In this document: positions 42,806 to 51,157 of the stretch, in pieces | Layout: each line of letters opens with the position of its first letter | Position numbering within the stretch: the stretch's first letter is position 1 | Source of the DNA: Paraburkholderia solitsugae | Lineage (GTDB): Bacteria; Pseudomonadota; Gammaproteobacteria; Burkholderiales; Burkholderiaceae | Assembly (NCBI RefSeq): GCF_013177695.1 | Contig: NZ_WOEY01000028.1 | Span: 1 to 64,000, forward strand | Direction of reading: 5' to 3' | Length of the DNA: 64,000 nt | Made by a program: the position numbers and the translations under genes | Notes under the pieces: generated by a model | Databases searched by the model: none | Told to the model about the DNA's origin: nothing | What the model saw: the letters and a program-made list of their open reading frames with translations, nothing else

Positions 42806-44236
42806 ATGAGCAGACTGATCGTGGTATCGAATCGTGTGGCGCCAATTCAGGAAGGCCGTCCCGCGGCAGGTGGCCTCGCGATCGGCGTGTTGGACGCGTT
42901 GAAGGAAACCGGCGGAGTCTGGTTCGGCTGGAGCGGCGAGACGGTGAGCGAGCCGTCGGCCCCGATGATCGAAAAGCAGGGCAATGTGACGTACGCGACG
43001 GTGGGCCTCACCAAGCGCGACTATGACCAGTACTATCGCGGCTTTTCCAACGCGACACTGTGGCCGACGTTCCACTATCGCAACGACCTGTCGCGCTACG
43101 ACAGGCAAGAATACGCGGGCTATCAGCGCGTCAACGCGACGCTCGCCAAGCAGCTAAAGGAACTGCTCAAACCCGATGACATCATCTGGGTGCACGACTA
43201 TCATCTGCTGCCGTTCGCGCGCTGCCTGCGTGAGCTAGGCGTGAAGAATCCGATCGGCTTCTTCCTGCATATTCCGTTTCCGGTTCCGGAAGTACTCCGC
43301 ACGATTCCGCCGCACGAGGAACTGGTCAAGGCGATGTGCAGCTACGACGTGGTCGGTTTCCAGACCGAAGCGGACCGCCAGTCGTTCGTCGACTTTATCG
43401 AGCGCGGCCAGCACGGCACCTCGAGCGAAGACGGCATGGTGCACGCCTACAACCGCTTCCTGAAAGTGGCGGCGTACCCGATCGGTATCTATCCGGACGT
43501 GATCGCCAAGGCCGCCGAGCAATTCACCGACCGCAAGCCGGTGCGCAGTCTGCGTGACGGCATGCGCGGGCGCAAGCTGATCATGAGCGTCGACCGGCTC
43601 GATTATTCGAAGGGTCTGGTGGAGCGCTTTCAGGCGTTCGAACGGCTGCTGCTGAATGCACCAGGGTGGCACGGACGCGTTTCGCTGGTGCAGATCGCGC
43701 CGCCGACGCGCGCGGACGTGGCAACCTACCAGCGCATTCGTCAGACGCTAGAGGGCGAAGCTGGTCGCATCAACGGCCGGTTCGCGCAACTCGACTGGAC
43801 ACCGATCCAGTATCTGAACCGCAAGTACGAGCGCAATCTGCTGATGGCGCTGTTCCGTCAATCACAGGTCGGCTATGTGACGCCGCTGCGCGACGGGATG
43901 AACTTGGTCGCGAAGGAGTACGTTGCATCGCAGGATCCGGCCGATCCGGGTGTACTCGTGTTGTCGCAATTCGCCGGTGCGGCCGAGCAACTGCCGGGGG
44001 CGCTGGTCGTCAATCCGTTCGATCTGTCGCAGATGGCCGAGGCGCTGGAGCGCGCGCTGTCGATGTCGCTCGCCGAGCGTCAGGCGCGTCACGCGGACAT
44101 GATGGCGCCGATGCGCGAGAACAATCTGTCGGTCTGGCGCGATACGTTCCTTGGCGATCTGCGCAACGTCACGACCGCCGCTTCGGTGACGGCCAAAGCG
44201 GTAAAGCTCGCTGACGTGACGGCATCGTCGTCGTAG
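42806..44236 (+). CDS. otsA: Alpha,alpha-trehalose-phosphate synthase (UDP-forming)
   Basis: Makes trehalose-6-phosphate from UDP-glucose and glucose-6-phosphate (GT20), for osmoprotection and stress survival. Seen in 476 residues: LIVVSNRVAPIQEGRPAAGG, the substrate loop around GGVWFGWSG, IIWVHDYHLLPFARCLRELG, FFLHIPFPVPEVLRTIPPHE, the Arg/Lys pair in SVDRLDYSKGLVERFQAFER, and the UDP-sugar site TPLRDGMNLVAKEYVASQ. No otsB phosphatase follows, so dephosphorylation depends on a gene elsewhere. Start ATG 42806 has GGTGGAG upstream. Expression is probably sigma-54-dependent through P3. Confidence 0.95.
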   Translation: MSRLIVVSNRVAPIQEGRPAAGGLAIGVLDALKETGGVWFGWSGETVSEPSAPMIEKQGNVTYATVGLTKRDYDQYYRGFSNATLWPTFHYRNDLSRYDRQEYAGYQRVNATLAKQLKELLKPDDIIWVHDYHLLPFARCLRELGVKNPIGFFLHIPFPVPEVLRTIPPHEELVKAMCSYDVVGFQTEADRQSFVDFIERGQHGTSSEDGMVHAYNRFLKVAAYPIGIYPDVIAKAAEQFTDRKPVRSLRDGMRGRKLIMSVDRLDYSKGLVERFQAFERLLLNAPGWHGRVSLVQIAPPTRADVATYQRIRQTLEGEAGRINGRFAQLDWTPIQYLNRKYERNLLMALFRQSQVGYVTPLRDGMNLVAKEYVASQDPADPGVLVLSQFAGAAEQLPGALVVNPFDLSQMAEALERALSMSLAERQARHADMMAPMRENNLSVWRDTFLGDLRNVTTAASVTAKAVKLADVTASSS

Positions 44237-44318
44237 CCGGATCATCGACGGCGGCGTGGATTCCTTTAAGGACCGCGCGCGCTGATCACGTCGAACTGTT
44301 TGGACAAGACTGAAGCAT

Positions 44319-44358
44319 TAAAAAAGGGCGCGGACCGCAGTATGCGATTCGTGCCCTT
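44319..44358 (-). terminator. Terminator of the minus-strand MFS gene
   Basis: AAGGGCGCGGA (44324-44334) pairs with about 44347-44358 (ending GTGCCCTT) with G-U pairs. On the minus strand it is followed by TTTTTTAATG. It may also slow otsA transcription. Confidence 0.7.
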
Positions 44359-44455
44359 GTTGTATCCGGGTTCAGGCGGATAAGCTGCTCAGGCCGGTCA
44401 TGTGCCTAAGCCTGCATCGCATTCAGATCGGCGAGCGCTGAAGCCTGCAATGCGC

Positions 44456-45865
44456 TCACGCTGCTTGCACGGTGACGCGCAGCGTGCTGACCACGGCGGC
44501 GACCGCTGAAAAGCACGCGGCCACATACAGCGCGATGGTCGGACCATGCTGCGGCGCGATGCCGAAGATCAGCGCGACCAGCGCCGCGCCGAGCGTCTGT
44601 CCGGTCAGGCGCGCGGTGCCGAGCATGCCGCTCGCGCCGCCGCTGCGCTCACGCGGCGCGGCGGACAACATGGTCCGGTTGTTGGGCGACTGGAAGATCC
44701 CGAAGCCCGCGCCGCACAGCGCCATGCGCCACGCGATCTGCAGGGGCTCAGGATGCGCGCCGAGGGTGGCGAGCAACAGCAGGCCCACCGTCATCGCAAC
44801 GAGTCCGACGCCGCCCAGCCATCCGGACGACACCTTGTCCGACAGTACGCCGGCAATCGGCGCGGCGATGATGATGACCGCCGGCCACGGCGTTATCAGC
44901 AAACCGGTCTCTACTTGCGAGAAACCGAGCGCATCCTGCAACAGAAACGGCAGCGATACGAAGGCCAGCATCTGCGCGCAGAACGAACAGACTGAGGTGC
45001 CGATCGATAGGGCGAACACTGGAATCCGCAGCAAATCAATCGGCAGTAAGGGCGCGGCTTGGGTCAACTGACGGCGCACGAAGAAGTAGCCGATCACAAC
45101 CGCGCCAAGTGCTTCTGCAACGACCCAGCCGAAGCGCTCGCCGTGACCGAGACCATCGACGGCGAAAATCAGCAGACCGAACACGAACGCGTTCATCACC
45201 GCGCTCAGATAGTCATAGGGCGAATCGTGGCCGGGATTCATCGGCAGCGCCTTGAAGCCGCCGACAATCGCTGCGATCCCGATCGGCACATTGATCGCGA
45301 ACAGCCACGGCCACGTGGCGACGGCGAGCACGCCGGAAGCGACGGTCGGCCCGACTGCGGACGACACCGCGACCACCATCGCGTTGATGGCAACGCCGCG
45401 CCCAAGTTGCGAGGGTGGATAGATCATGCGCACGAGCGCGGTGTTGACGCTCATGATGCCCGCCGCGCCGAAGCCCTGGACCACGCGGGCGAGCGCGAGC
45501 GTCGGCAGCGAGGTGGATAACGCGCAACCGAACGACGCCACGGTGAACAGGATCAGCCCGGCCAGGTAGATGCGCCGGTAGCCGATGCGATCGCCGAGCG
45601 ACGCGAGTGGCAGCAATGAAATGGTGATGGCGAGCTGGTAAGCGTTGACGACCCAGATCGAGCCGGCTGCGCTCGCATTCAGATTCCGCGCGATGGTCGG
45701 CAGCGCCACGTTGGCGATCGCACTGTCGAGCACCGCCAGCGTGAGGGCGAGGGCGATAACCAACATCGCCCAGTAGCGTTGCGGAATCGGCAAGCCTTGT
45801 TCGGTGCTATCCGCGAGCGGTGTGCCGGCGGCGAGTGGGGCAACGGGGGCGGCATCGGCCGGCAT
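44456..45865 (-). CDS. MFS drug:H+ antiporter, DHA2 (14-helix) family
   Basis: A 469-residue efflux permease. Diagnostic segments: YWAMLVIALALTLAVLDSAI with motif D1-like NVALPTIARNL, the loop motif A LASLGDRIGYRRIYLAGL, ALARVVQGFGAAGIMSVNTA (motif B), and motif C-like AVSSAVGPTVASGVLAVATW. DHA2 members such as SmvA and EmrB export quaternary ammonium compounds or dyes. I set the start at ATG 45865 because AAGGA stands seven bases upstream; ATG 45898 is in frame but lacks a site. A small inverted repeat TCCTG/CAGGA at 45964-45979 lies upstream. No fusion protein or regulator is adjacent. Confidence 0.88.
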   Translation of the reverse strand: MPADAAPVAPLAAGTPLADSTEQGLPIPQRYWAMLVIALALTLAVLDSAIANVALPTIARNLNASAAGSIWVVNAYQLAITISLLPLASLGDRIGYRRIYLAGLILFTVASFGCALSTSLPTLALARVVQGFGAAGIMSVNTALVRMIYPPSQLGRGVAINAMVVAVSSAVGPTVASGVLAVATWPWLFAINVPIGIAAIVGGFKALPMNPGHDSPYDYLSAVMNAFVFGLLIFAVDGLGHGERFGWVVAEALGAVVIGYFFVRRQLTQAAPLLPIDLLRIPVFALSIGTSVCSFCAQMLAFVSLPFLLQDALGFSQVETGLLITPWPAVIIIAAPIAGVLSDKVSSGWLGGVGLVAMTVGLLLLATLGAHPEPLQIAWRMALCGAGFGIFQSPNNRTMLSAAPRERSGGASGMLGTARLTGQTLGAALVALIFGIAPQHGPTIALYVAACFSAVAAVVSTLRVTVQAA

Positions 45866-46036
45866 CGGACTGTCCTTGCGCGATGGTTGTGCGTGCATCG
45901 TTCTTTTGATTTGGCGCGGAGCGGCTCATCGATCTTGCGATGAGGCACGCACGCTGCTTACCGTCCTGAAAAGACAGGATGGCAAGCAGCGACGATGCCG
46001 GCGCTGCGACAGCGCACCGGTATCGCGTCTCACGCG

Positions 46037-46540
46037 TTATTTGAGTTCGTACAGACCGGTGTGCGTGGTCGAGTCGAGTTCGTTCAGATGCGTCATGAAG
46101 CGCGCGACCGCATTGGTGGTGTCCGCGTTGATCGGCAGATGCGGCACCTTCAGCGCATGCAGGCGGAAGATATAGCGATGCGTCCGGTCGCCACGCGGCG
46201 GCGCGGCGCCGCCGAAGCCGACCGTGCCGTAGTCGTTGCGCACCTGCAGCGCGCCTTGCGGCAGCAGCGAGCCATCGGCCTTGCCGGCGTTGCGCGGCAA
46301 GGAGCGGACGTCAGCCGGAATGTTGACGACGACCCAATGCCAGAAGCCGCTGCCGGTGGGCGCGTCGGGATCGTGAACGGTGAGCGCGAAGCTTTGGGTG
46401 TTGGCCGGCGGCGCGTCCCACTGCAACGTGGGCGAGATGTTCTCGCCGTCCACACCGAAAGCCTTGTCGTGGTATTCGTGGGCTTTCGGCATAAAGCCGT
46501 TGGTGGGGAAATCGTCGGACCAGAGACGGAAATCAGCCAT
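46037..46540 (-). CDS. YbhB/YbcL family PEBP (Raf kinase inhibitor-like) protein
   Basis: A 167-residue phosphatidylethanolamine-binding-protein fold. Ligand-pocket motifs: SFALTVHDPDAPTGSGFWHW, VVVNIPADVRSLP, YGTVGFGGAAPPRGDRTHRY and the C-terminal THLNELDSTTHTGLYELK. There is no signal peptide, so it is cytoplasmic like YbhB. A molecular role in bacteria is not established. Single gene; it lies between a DHA2 exporter and the vsr gene without obvious connection. Confidence 0.92.
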   Translation of the reverse strand: MADFRLWSDDFPTNGFMPKAHEYHDKAFGVDGENISPTLQWDAPPANTQSFALTVHDPDAPTGSGFWHWVVVNIPADVRSLPRNAGKADGSLLPQGALQVRNDYGTVGFGGAAPPRGDRTHRYIFRLHALKVPHLPINADTTNAVARFMTHLNELDSTTHTGLYELK

Positions 46541-46736
46541 TGTGTGCCTCCCTTCTTGAGTGGTTCTGGGATAGTCGGGGGCGTGTCTTTTTGCTGCAGG
46601 CCTGCAATTGGACGGTTGCAGGATTGCTGGCGGATGATGGCTGCGCCGGCACGCAAAAAATACCCCGAGTTAGCCAATCGAGTGTATCACCAGCAGCGTC
46701 AACATTCGCTCGAACCGGGCAGGCTACAAGCAGCTT

Positions 46737-47183
46737 TCAGCCGCGCTCCTCGAAGCGCGGCGCATCACTCTTCAACCACTCGACGAGCCGCTGCAACACG
46801 CCGTCGATATCGCGATTCGCGCCACGCAAAGCACATTCCCACACCACCCCGACGCGCCAGCCGCCGGCGAGCAATGCCGCCTGAACCTTGTCGTCGTTGC
46901 TGCGATTGCGGCCGATCTTGTCGCGCCAGAACTCAGGCCGTGTTTGCGGCCATTTGAAAAGATGGCAGTCGTGGCCGTGCCAGAAGCAGCCGTGCACCAG
47001 CACGACGGCGCGGTAACGCGGCAGCACGATGTCCGGGCGGCCCGGCAGATCGCGCGCGTCCAGACGGAAACGAAAGCCCTGGCCATGCAGCAGGCTGCGG
47101 ATCAGGATTTCCGGTTTCGTGTTGCGGCCGCGAATGCCGGACATCATCCGGCTGCGCGTTGCGCTGTCGACGATATCGACCAT
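46737..47183 (-). CDS. vsr: Very short patch repair endonuclease
   Basis: A 148-residue strand-specific nicking endonuclease that repairs T:G mismatches made by deamination of 5-methylcytosine at Dcm sites. Family landmarks: SATRSRMMSGIRGRNTKPEI (mismatch-recognition N-terminus), RFRLDARDLPGRPDIVLPRY with the catalytic Asp, the zinc-site HGCFWHGHDCHLFKWPQTR and EFWRDKIGRNRSNDDKV. It begins 30 bases after the Dcm gene stop on the same strand, the normal coupling of vsr to a cytosine methyltransferase. Confidence 0.95.
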   Translation of the reverse strand: MVDIVDSATRSRMMSGIRGRNTKPEILIRSLLHGQGFRFRLDARDLPGRPDIVLPRYRAVVLVHGCFWHGHDCHLFKWPQTRPEFWRDKIGRNRSNDDKVQAALLAGGWRVGVVWECALRGANRDIDGVLQRLVEWLKSDAPRFEERG

Positions 47184-47213
47184 CGTCAGCGCCTGGGCAA
47201 CGGATCAGGCCGC

Positions 47214-48497
47214 TCAGGAATAGAGCGAAAGGGTTTGCTTTGAACCATGGCGCGTGTCCTCGGCGAGCAGGGTTTGCACATGCGGCAGCATGATGCGCGC
47301 CACTTCCCGCATCACCGGCATGACGACGCTGTTGCCGAATTGCCGGTAAGCCTGTGTGTCGCTAACCGGAATCCTGAAGGTATCGGGAAAGCCCATCAGC
47401 CGGGCGCATTCGCGCGGCGTGAGGCGCCGCGGCCGCAACTGCTCGCCCTGATAGACCAGAATCTCCGAGCCGTCCTTGTGATAACGCGCGGAGAGTGTGC
47501 GCGTGACGCTGTCGGGATAAGCCATGCCGAAGCCAAAGCCGTTCCCCGCCGCGCGATGCTTCGCCGCGTAGTTCTGCAGATAGGTCCAGAGATTGGGCGT
47601 GAGCGTGTACTTCGGTTGCACGCGTTTGCCGGCGTGGTCGAAGAAGCGATCGTGGTCCCACGGCAGCACCGGTTCGCTGCCATCCGTGCGATGCAGGATC
47701 GAGCCCAGGCGCGGGCCGCTGTCCGGCAGACGCAGATCGTCCCAGGAGAACGACGTCTTGCCGCGAAAGCCGACGATGATGATGCGCTCCCGGTGCTGCG
47801 GCGTGAAATGCTGGCCGTCGACCACGCGGTAGTGCACTTCGTAGCCGAGCTCGTCGCGTAAGGTCTGCAGGATCACGTCGAAGGTGCGGCCTTTATCGTG
47901 CGAGAGCAGATTCTTCACGTTCTCCAGCAGGAACGCGGCGGGGCGCTTTGCCGCGATGATTCGTGCGACGTCGAAAAACAGTGTGCCCTGCGTCGTGCAT
48001 TCGAAACCGTGAGGCCGGCCCAGCGCGTTTTTCTTGCTGACGCCGGCAATCGAGAACGGCTGACACGGAAAGCCGCCGAGCAGCACGTCGTGGCTCGGCA
48101 CCTCTTCGGCGGGAAACGAGACGATATCGCCGATCAGCGCGTGCTCGCCGCCGGCAGGGTAGTTCTCGCGATAGGTCTTGGTGGAGAAATCGTTCCACTC
48201 ACTCGTGAATACGCAGTCGCCGCCGTGCGCCTCGAAACCCATGCGAATGCCGCCGATGCCGGCAAACAGATCGACGAAGCGGAACTGGGCGTCGCCTGTC
48301 GCCGCGCCGGCTTTCGCCCGGCCGCTGCTGTGCAGCAGGTCGCGCAGTGCCGGTTCGAGCATCGACGGACACGGTGTTTCGCCTTTTTCCCAGCGGCGCA
48401 CCGTCTTGATGTCCTTACCGACGTGCGCGGCGATTTCGCGTTGAGTGAAGCGGGCGCGCGCCTGTTTGAGCAGGTCGAGCGGTGCGGCGAGGGTCAC
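47214..48497 (-). CDS. dcm: Dcm-like DNA (cytosine-5) methyltransferase with N-terminal HTH
   Basis: A 427-residue m5C methyltransferase. An N-terminal helix-turn-helix ([20 protein letters not shown], residues ~18-38) is followed by motif [21 protein letters not shown], motif IV with the catalytic Cys in [20 protein letters not shown], motif [20 protein letters not shown], motif [16 protein letters not shown], the target-recognition region, and motif [20 protein letters not shown]. The closeness to vsr suggests a Dcm-type target (CCWGG in E. coli) but specificity is not proven. No restriction endonuclease is present, so it is an orphan. The HTH may repress its own promoter, as in related enzymes. 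Confidence 0.93.
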   Translation of the reverse strand: MTLAAPLDLLKQARARFTQREIAAHVGKDIKTVRRWEKGETPCPSMLEPALRDLLHSSGRAKAGAATGDAQFRFVDLFAGIGGIRMGFEAHGGDCVFTSEWNDFSTKTYRENYPAGGEHALIGDIVSFPAEEVPSHDVLLGGFPCQPFSIAGVSKKNALGRPHGFECTTQGTLFFDVARIIAAKRPAAFLLENVKNLLSHDKGRTFDVILQTLRDELGYEVHYRVVDGQHFTPQHRERIIIVGFRGKTSFSWDDLRLPDSGPRLGSILHRTDGSEPVLPWDHDRFFDHAGKRVQPKYTLTPNLWTYLQNYAAKHRAAGNGFGFGMAYPDSVTRTLSARYHKDGSEILVYQGEQLRPRRLTPRECARLMGFPDTFRIPVSDTQAYRQFGNSVVMPVMREVARIMLPHVQTLLAEDTRHGSKQTLSLYS

Positions 48498-48499
48498 GG

Positions 48500-48542
48500 A
48501 TGTCCTTGCTGGGAATTTTTGCGGACATTATGACCTAAGGTC
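48500..48542. promoter_or_regulatory. Candidate operator of the dcm-vsr operon
   Basis: Two symmetric elements lie directly upstream of the dcm start: ATGTCC (48500-48505) with GGACAT (48523-48528), and the perfect palindrome GACCT-A-AGGTC (48532-48542). Autoregulation through the methyltransferase HTH is inferred. Confidence 0.45.
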
Positions 48543-48657
48543 GTCCCTTTTTCCTATTTTCACTCGCCGCGAGCAGAAAATTTCCGGTTGCTCAAAGACC
48601 GTTTCGGCCTAAATGCGAGTGTCACAGTTGGACGTGTAGGCTTGTGGTGTGACGCGA

Positions 48658-48720
48658 ATTCCCCGCGTTGCGACGTGTTCAGGCCGCGACATCGTTCGCG
48701 GCCTCTTTTTAGCGGGGAAT
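48658..48720 (+). terminator. Nested hairpins with an orphan plus-strand terminator
   Basis: Inner stem AGGCCGCGA (48681-48689) with TCGCGGCCT (48696-48704), followed by CTTTTT on the plus strand. Outer arms ATTCCCCGC (48658-48666) and GCGGGGAAT (48712-48720) enclose it. No plus-strand gene ends here, so it may end a small RNA. Confidence 0.6.
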
Positions 48721-48768
48721 AGTCGGGCTGGCCGGCGCGGAAGGCCGGCCATCAGGGCTTGCAGCGTG

Positions 48769-49095
48769 TCAGATATGACGGCCGACGCGCAGAGGGCGTA
48801 GCGGCTGGAACGGGGCGGCGGCTGCCGGGGCCAGCTCATCCCATACCGGCGAGGGTTCGGCTTCGAACTGGTCGAGTTGCAGCAGGAGGCTGTCCACCGC
48901 GCACAGTTGCGCGTGGGACAGGCTGCCGGTGTCGAGCAACTGATGCAGACGCTTGCGCCAATAGGTGGTCGGCAGAATCGGTCCACCCAGGTCGCCGAGT
49001 AAAGACGGCCGCATGACGCGCCGGATGTGCGCGATGTCCTGATCGATCAGCGCCGCCTGGGATGACCCCTTCAGTGCAATGAGTGTGCGTTCCAT
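48769..49095 (-). CDS. Conserved-looking hypothetical protein
   Basis: A 108-residue cytoplasmic protein starting MERTLIALKGSSQAALIDQD behind a strong GGAGGGG. It is helical and leucine-rich (ARRVMRPSLLGDLGG-like, YWRKRLHQLLDTGSLSHAQL, VDSLLLQLDQFEA), with a proline/alanine-rich end. I do not recognise the family. Codon use looks like real coding sequence, unlike the overlapping frames. It diverges from the P4 promoter region. Confidence 0.68.
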   Translation of the reverse strand: MERTLIALKGSSQAALIDQDIAHIRRVMRPSLLGDLGGPILPTTYWRKRLHQLLDTGSLSHAQLCAVDSLLLQLDQFEAEPSPVWDELAPAAAAPFQPLRPLRVGRHI

Positions 49096-49202
49096 AGCCC
49101 CTCCATGGCACCTTTACGGCAAGCGGTGGCGGGACTTTAGGGTTTTTTTAAAATATTTATTGCGGGTGGCTTCGTAGGGCGAAACGGGGGGGCGGCGGGC
49201 GC

Positions 49203-49218
49203 GGGCATACCCGTTGCT
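49203..49218 (+). promoter_or_regulatory. Sigma-54 promoter P4 of the csbD-like gene
   Basis: GGGCATACCCGTTGCT: GG at 49204-49205 and GC at 49216-49217, 12 bases apart, matching GGCAYR-N4-TTGCW. Predicted start about 49229, leader of about 44 bases. An AT-rich tract (49137-49171) upstream could favour bending. Confidence 0.7.
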
Positions 49219-49272
49219 GATCAGGGATACTGGCGTAATTTTGCGCTGGCATTCCAGATATCGGAGCCGAAC

Positions 49273-49464
49273 ATGAACAAGGACCAGGTAAAGGGTGTGG
49301 GCGAGCAGATCAAGGGTAAGGTCAACGAAACCGTCGGTAAGGCCACCAACAACCCGGGTAAGGAGCTCAAGGGCGACCTTCAGCAAGCCGCTGGCAAGGT
49401 GCAAAAGGCTTACGGCGACGCCAAGGAAGCGGCCAAAGACAATGCAAAGCACAAGGCGCCGTAA
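49273..49464 (+). CDS. CsbD family stress-response protein
   Basis: A 63-residue hydrophilic protein: MNKDQVKGVGEQIKGKVNET, VGKATNNPGKELKGDLQQAA, GKVQKAYGDAKEAAKDNAKH. Lys/Gly/Ala-rich with the repeated GK-V/ELKG pattern of the CsbD family, which is abundant under general stress (sigma-B in Bacillus; YjbJ in E. coli). It is probably unfolded or helical in the cytoplasm. Start ATG 49273 follows GGAG by six bases. Here a sigma-54 promoter rather than a stress sigma factor seems to serve it. Own terminator. Confidence 0.93.
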   Translation: MNKDQVKGVGEQIKGKVNETVGKATNNPGKELKGDLQQAAGKVQKAYGDAKEAAKDNAKHKAP

Positions 49465-49490
49465 TGCGGCTTGTGGTGTCGCTTGATGGG

Positions 49491-49516
49491 AAAAGGCGCT
49501 TCGGCGCCTTTTTTTG
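49491..49516 (+). terminator. Rho-independent terminator of the csbD-like gene
   Basis: AAAAGGCGC (49491-49499), loop TTCG, GCGCCTTTT (49504-49512), then more T. A classic stable tetraloop terminator. Confidence 0.95.
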
Positions 49517-49693
49517 TTGTTACAGGGATTTGAGTGCCGGGCTTCAGTTGAGCTTTAGTTATCAGGCGCCAGGGATCAGCTGTCGGACGCCGCGCCGTTT
49601 TCGCCTGGGAGTAACCCGGGTTCCGCGCCGCGGATGCTCCGCGCGCTGTGCGCCGCCTTTAGACTTGGCTCATCCAACCCGGAGGAGGCGCCC

Positions 49694-49915
49694 ATGACAC
49701 CCGAAAAAGTGCTTTCGATGTTCGAGCGGCAGTACCTGGAGGACAAAGTGCCCGTCGACCCTGAAACCACCTGTGCGAGTTTCGCCACCTGGCTGGCCGC
49801 GACGTGGGAGCAACTCGATGGCGAGCAGAAGACGTTGCTGCTGACGGTCGGCGCGGCGCTGTGGCGCGAAGGGTATAACCTGCGCGCCGGTTCGGCGACC
49901 AAGGATTTGTGGTGA
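49694..49915 (+). CDS. Small hypothetical protein
   Basis: A 73-residue protein starting MTPEKVLSMFERQYLEDKVP at ATG 49694 behind an excellent GGAGGAGG. Acidic and helical with two tryptophans in ASFATWLAATWEQLDGEQK and the end YNLRAGSATKDLW. No known domain. The frame opens 20 codons earlier, but the ribosome-binding site settles this start. It is probably a free-standing gene. Confidence 0.68.
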   Translation: MTPEKVLSMFERQYLEDKVPVDPETTCASFATWLAATWEQLDGEQKTLLLTVGAALWREGYNLRAGSATKDLW

Positions 49916-50122
49916 ACTTTGGTGCCTTCGTGCGGTAGGCAAGCGCGTCGAGTGGCCATGTTCGCGTTGGGGTGAACTGAGGCGGGCTCGCACGCGTTGT
50001 GCGGAGTCGGTTTATATTTGGCGGTCGCGCGTTCGGGTCTTTCCTTTCGGTCTTCTGGCCGATCGCTGATGCCCGGTTCCGATTTCCAGCCGCAGCTCTC
50101 GCACAAGGGTTACACCGTCACC

Positions 50123-50830
50123 ATGACCGATCTCTCCGCCTTCCCGATCACGAAGAAATGGCCTGTCGAGCATCCGGACCGGATTCAGCTGTATTCGCTG
50201 CCGACGCCCAACGGCGTGAAGGTGTCGATCATGCTCGAAGAGACCGGTCTGCCGTATGAGCCGCATCTCGTGCGCTTCGATACCAGCGATCAGATGTCCG
50301 CTGAGTTTTTGTCGCTGAATCCGAACAACAAGATTCCGGCGATCATCGATCCGAACGGCCCTGACGGCAAACCGCTGCCGTTGTTCGAATCCGGCGCGAT
50401 TCTGATTTACCTGGCGGACAAGAGCGGCAAATTGATGCCGCAGGATGCCGCTGGCCGTTATGAAGCGATCCAGTGGGTGATGTTCCAGATGGGCGGCATC
50501 GGCCCGATGTTCGGCCAGGTTGGGTTCTTCCACAAGTTCGCGGGCAGGGAATACGAAGACAAACGCCCGCGCGATCGTTATATCGCCGAGTCGAAACGGC
50601 TGCTTGCGGTGCTGGATCAGCAGCTCGAAGGGCGCGACTGGATCCTTGGCGATGCCTACTCGATCGCCGATATCGCGACTTTCCCGTGGGTGCGTAATCT
50701 GATCGGCTTCTACGAAGCAGGGGATCTGGTCGGAATTGAAGAGTTTTCGAATGTGAAGCGGGTGCTGGCTGCGTTCGTTGCGCGGCCGGCGGTGGTGAGG
50801 GGATTGGAGATTCCGAAGCGGCCTTCGTAA
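50123..50830 (+). CDS. Glutathione S-transferase family protein (YfcG/Ure2p-like, Nu class)
   Basis: A 235-residue protein. The thioredoxin-like domain begins RIQLYSLPTPNGVKVSIMLE and contains the Asn/Asp-rich LNPNNKIPAIIDPNGPDGKP and the gamma-glutamyl-binding PLFESGAILIYLADKSG. The helical domain has WVMFQMGGIGPMFGQVGFFH, typical of YfcG-like proteins (disulfide-bond reductase activity, glutathione dependent), and the end EGRDWILGDAYSIADIATFP. Start ATG 50123 was preferred to a frame beginning 42 codons upstream. Single gene. Confidence 0.92.
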   Translation: MTDLSAFPITKKWPVEHPDRIQLYSLPTPNGVKVSIMLEETGLPYEPHLVRFDTSDQMSAEFLSLNPNNKIPAIIDPNGPDGKPLPLFESGAILIYLADKSGKLMPQDAAGRYEAIQWVMFQMGGIGPMFGQVGFFHKFAGREYEDKRPRDRYIAESKRLLAVLDQQLEGRDWILGDAYSIADIATFPWVRNLIGFYEAGDLVGIEEFSNVKRVLAAFVARPAVVRGLEIPKRPS

Positions 50831-51157
50831 CTGATTGATGCGGCTGGGGGCGTCGATCGTCTCCGGCCGTCATTTGCTTTGGTTCGCGCGTTCTGCGTGG
50901 ACTGCCTGCTCCCTCTCCCGATCATCGTCCTCGGACTTAAAGCAACTTCACGTTGATTCCGCTGACGTTTCATCAGTGGTTGCGTCCGCAAATATCGTCC
51001 CTTCGCGCAAGCGCTATTTTCGAGCGCTGGACGATCAGTGCCTTTTTATAGCTTCCCGGTCATTGATGCTGATTTTTGCGGCATCGAGAATCTGCCCGTC
51101 GACGTCGCTTCATCTGCGGCGCTCACATCAAGACGACAGTATTCCGGGAGACACGCG
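50831..51157. other. Intergenic region upstream of iorA (327 bases)
   Basis: No gene seen. It presumably holds the iorAB promoter; no convincing consensus hexamers were found. A ribosome-binding site CGGGAG lies directly before the iorA ATG. Confidence 0.35.

Noticed and set aside
49230..49248. Second sigma-54-like sequence TGGCGTAATTTTGC downstream of P4
   Set aside because: Distance is 11 bases and GGCG does not match GGCA; P4 is better in every respect.
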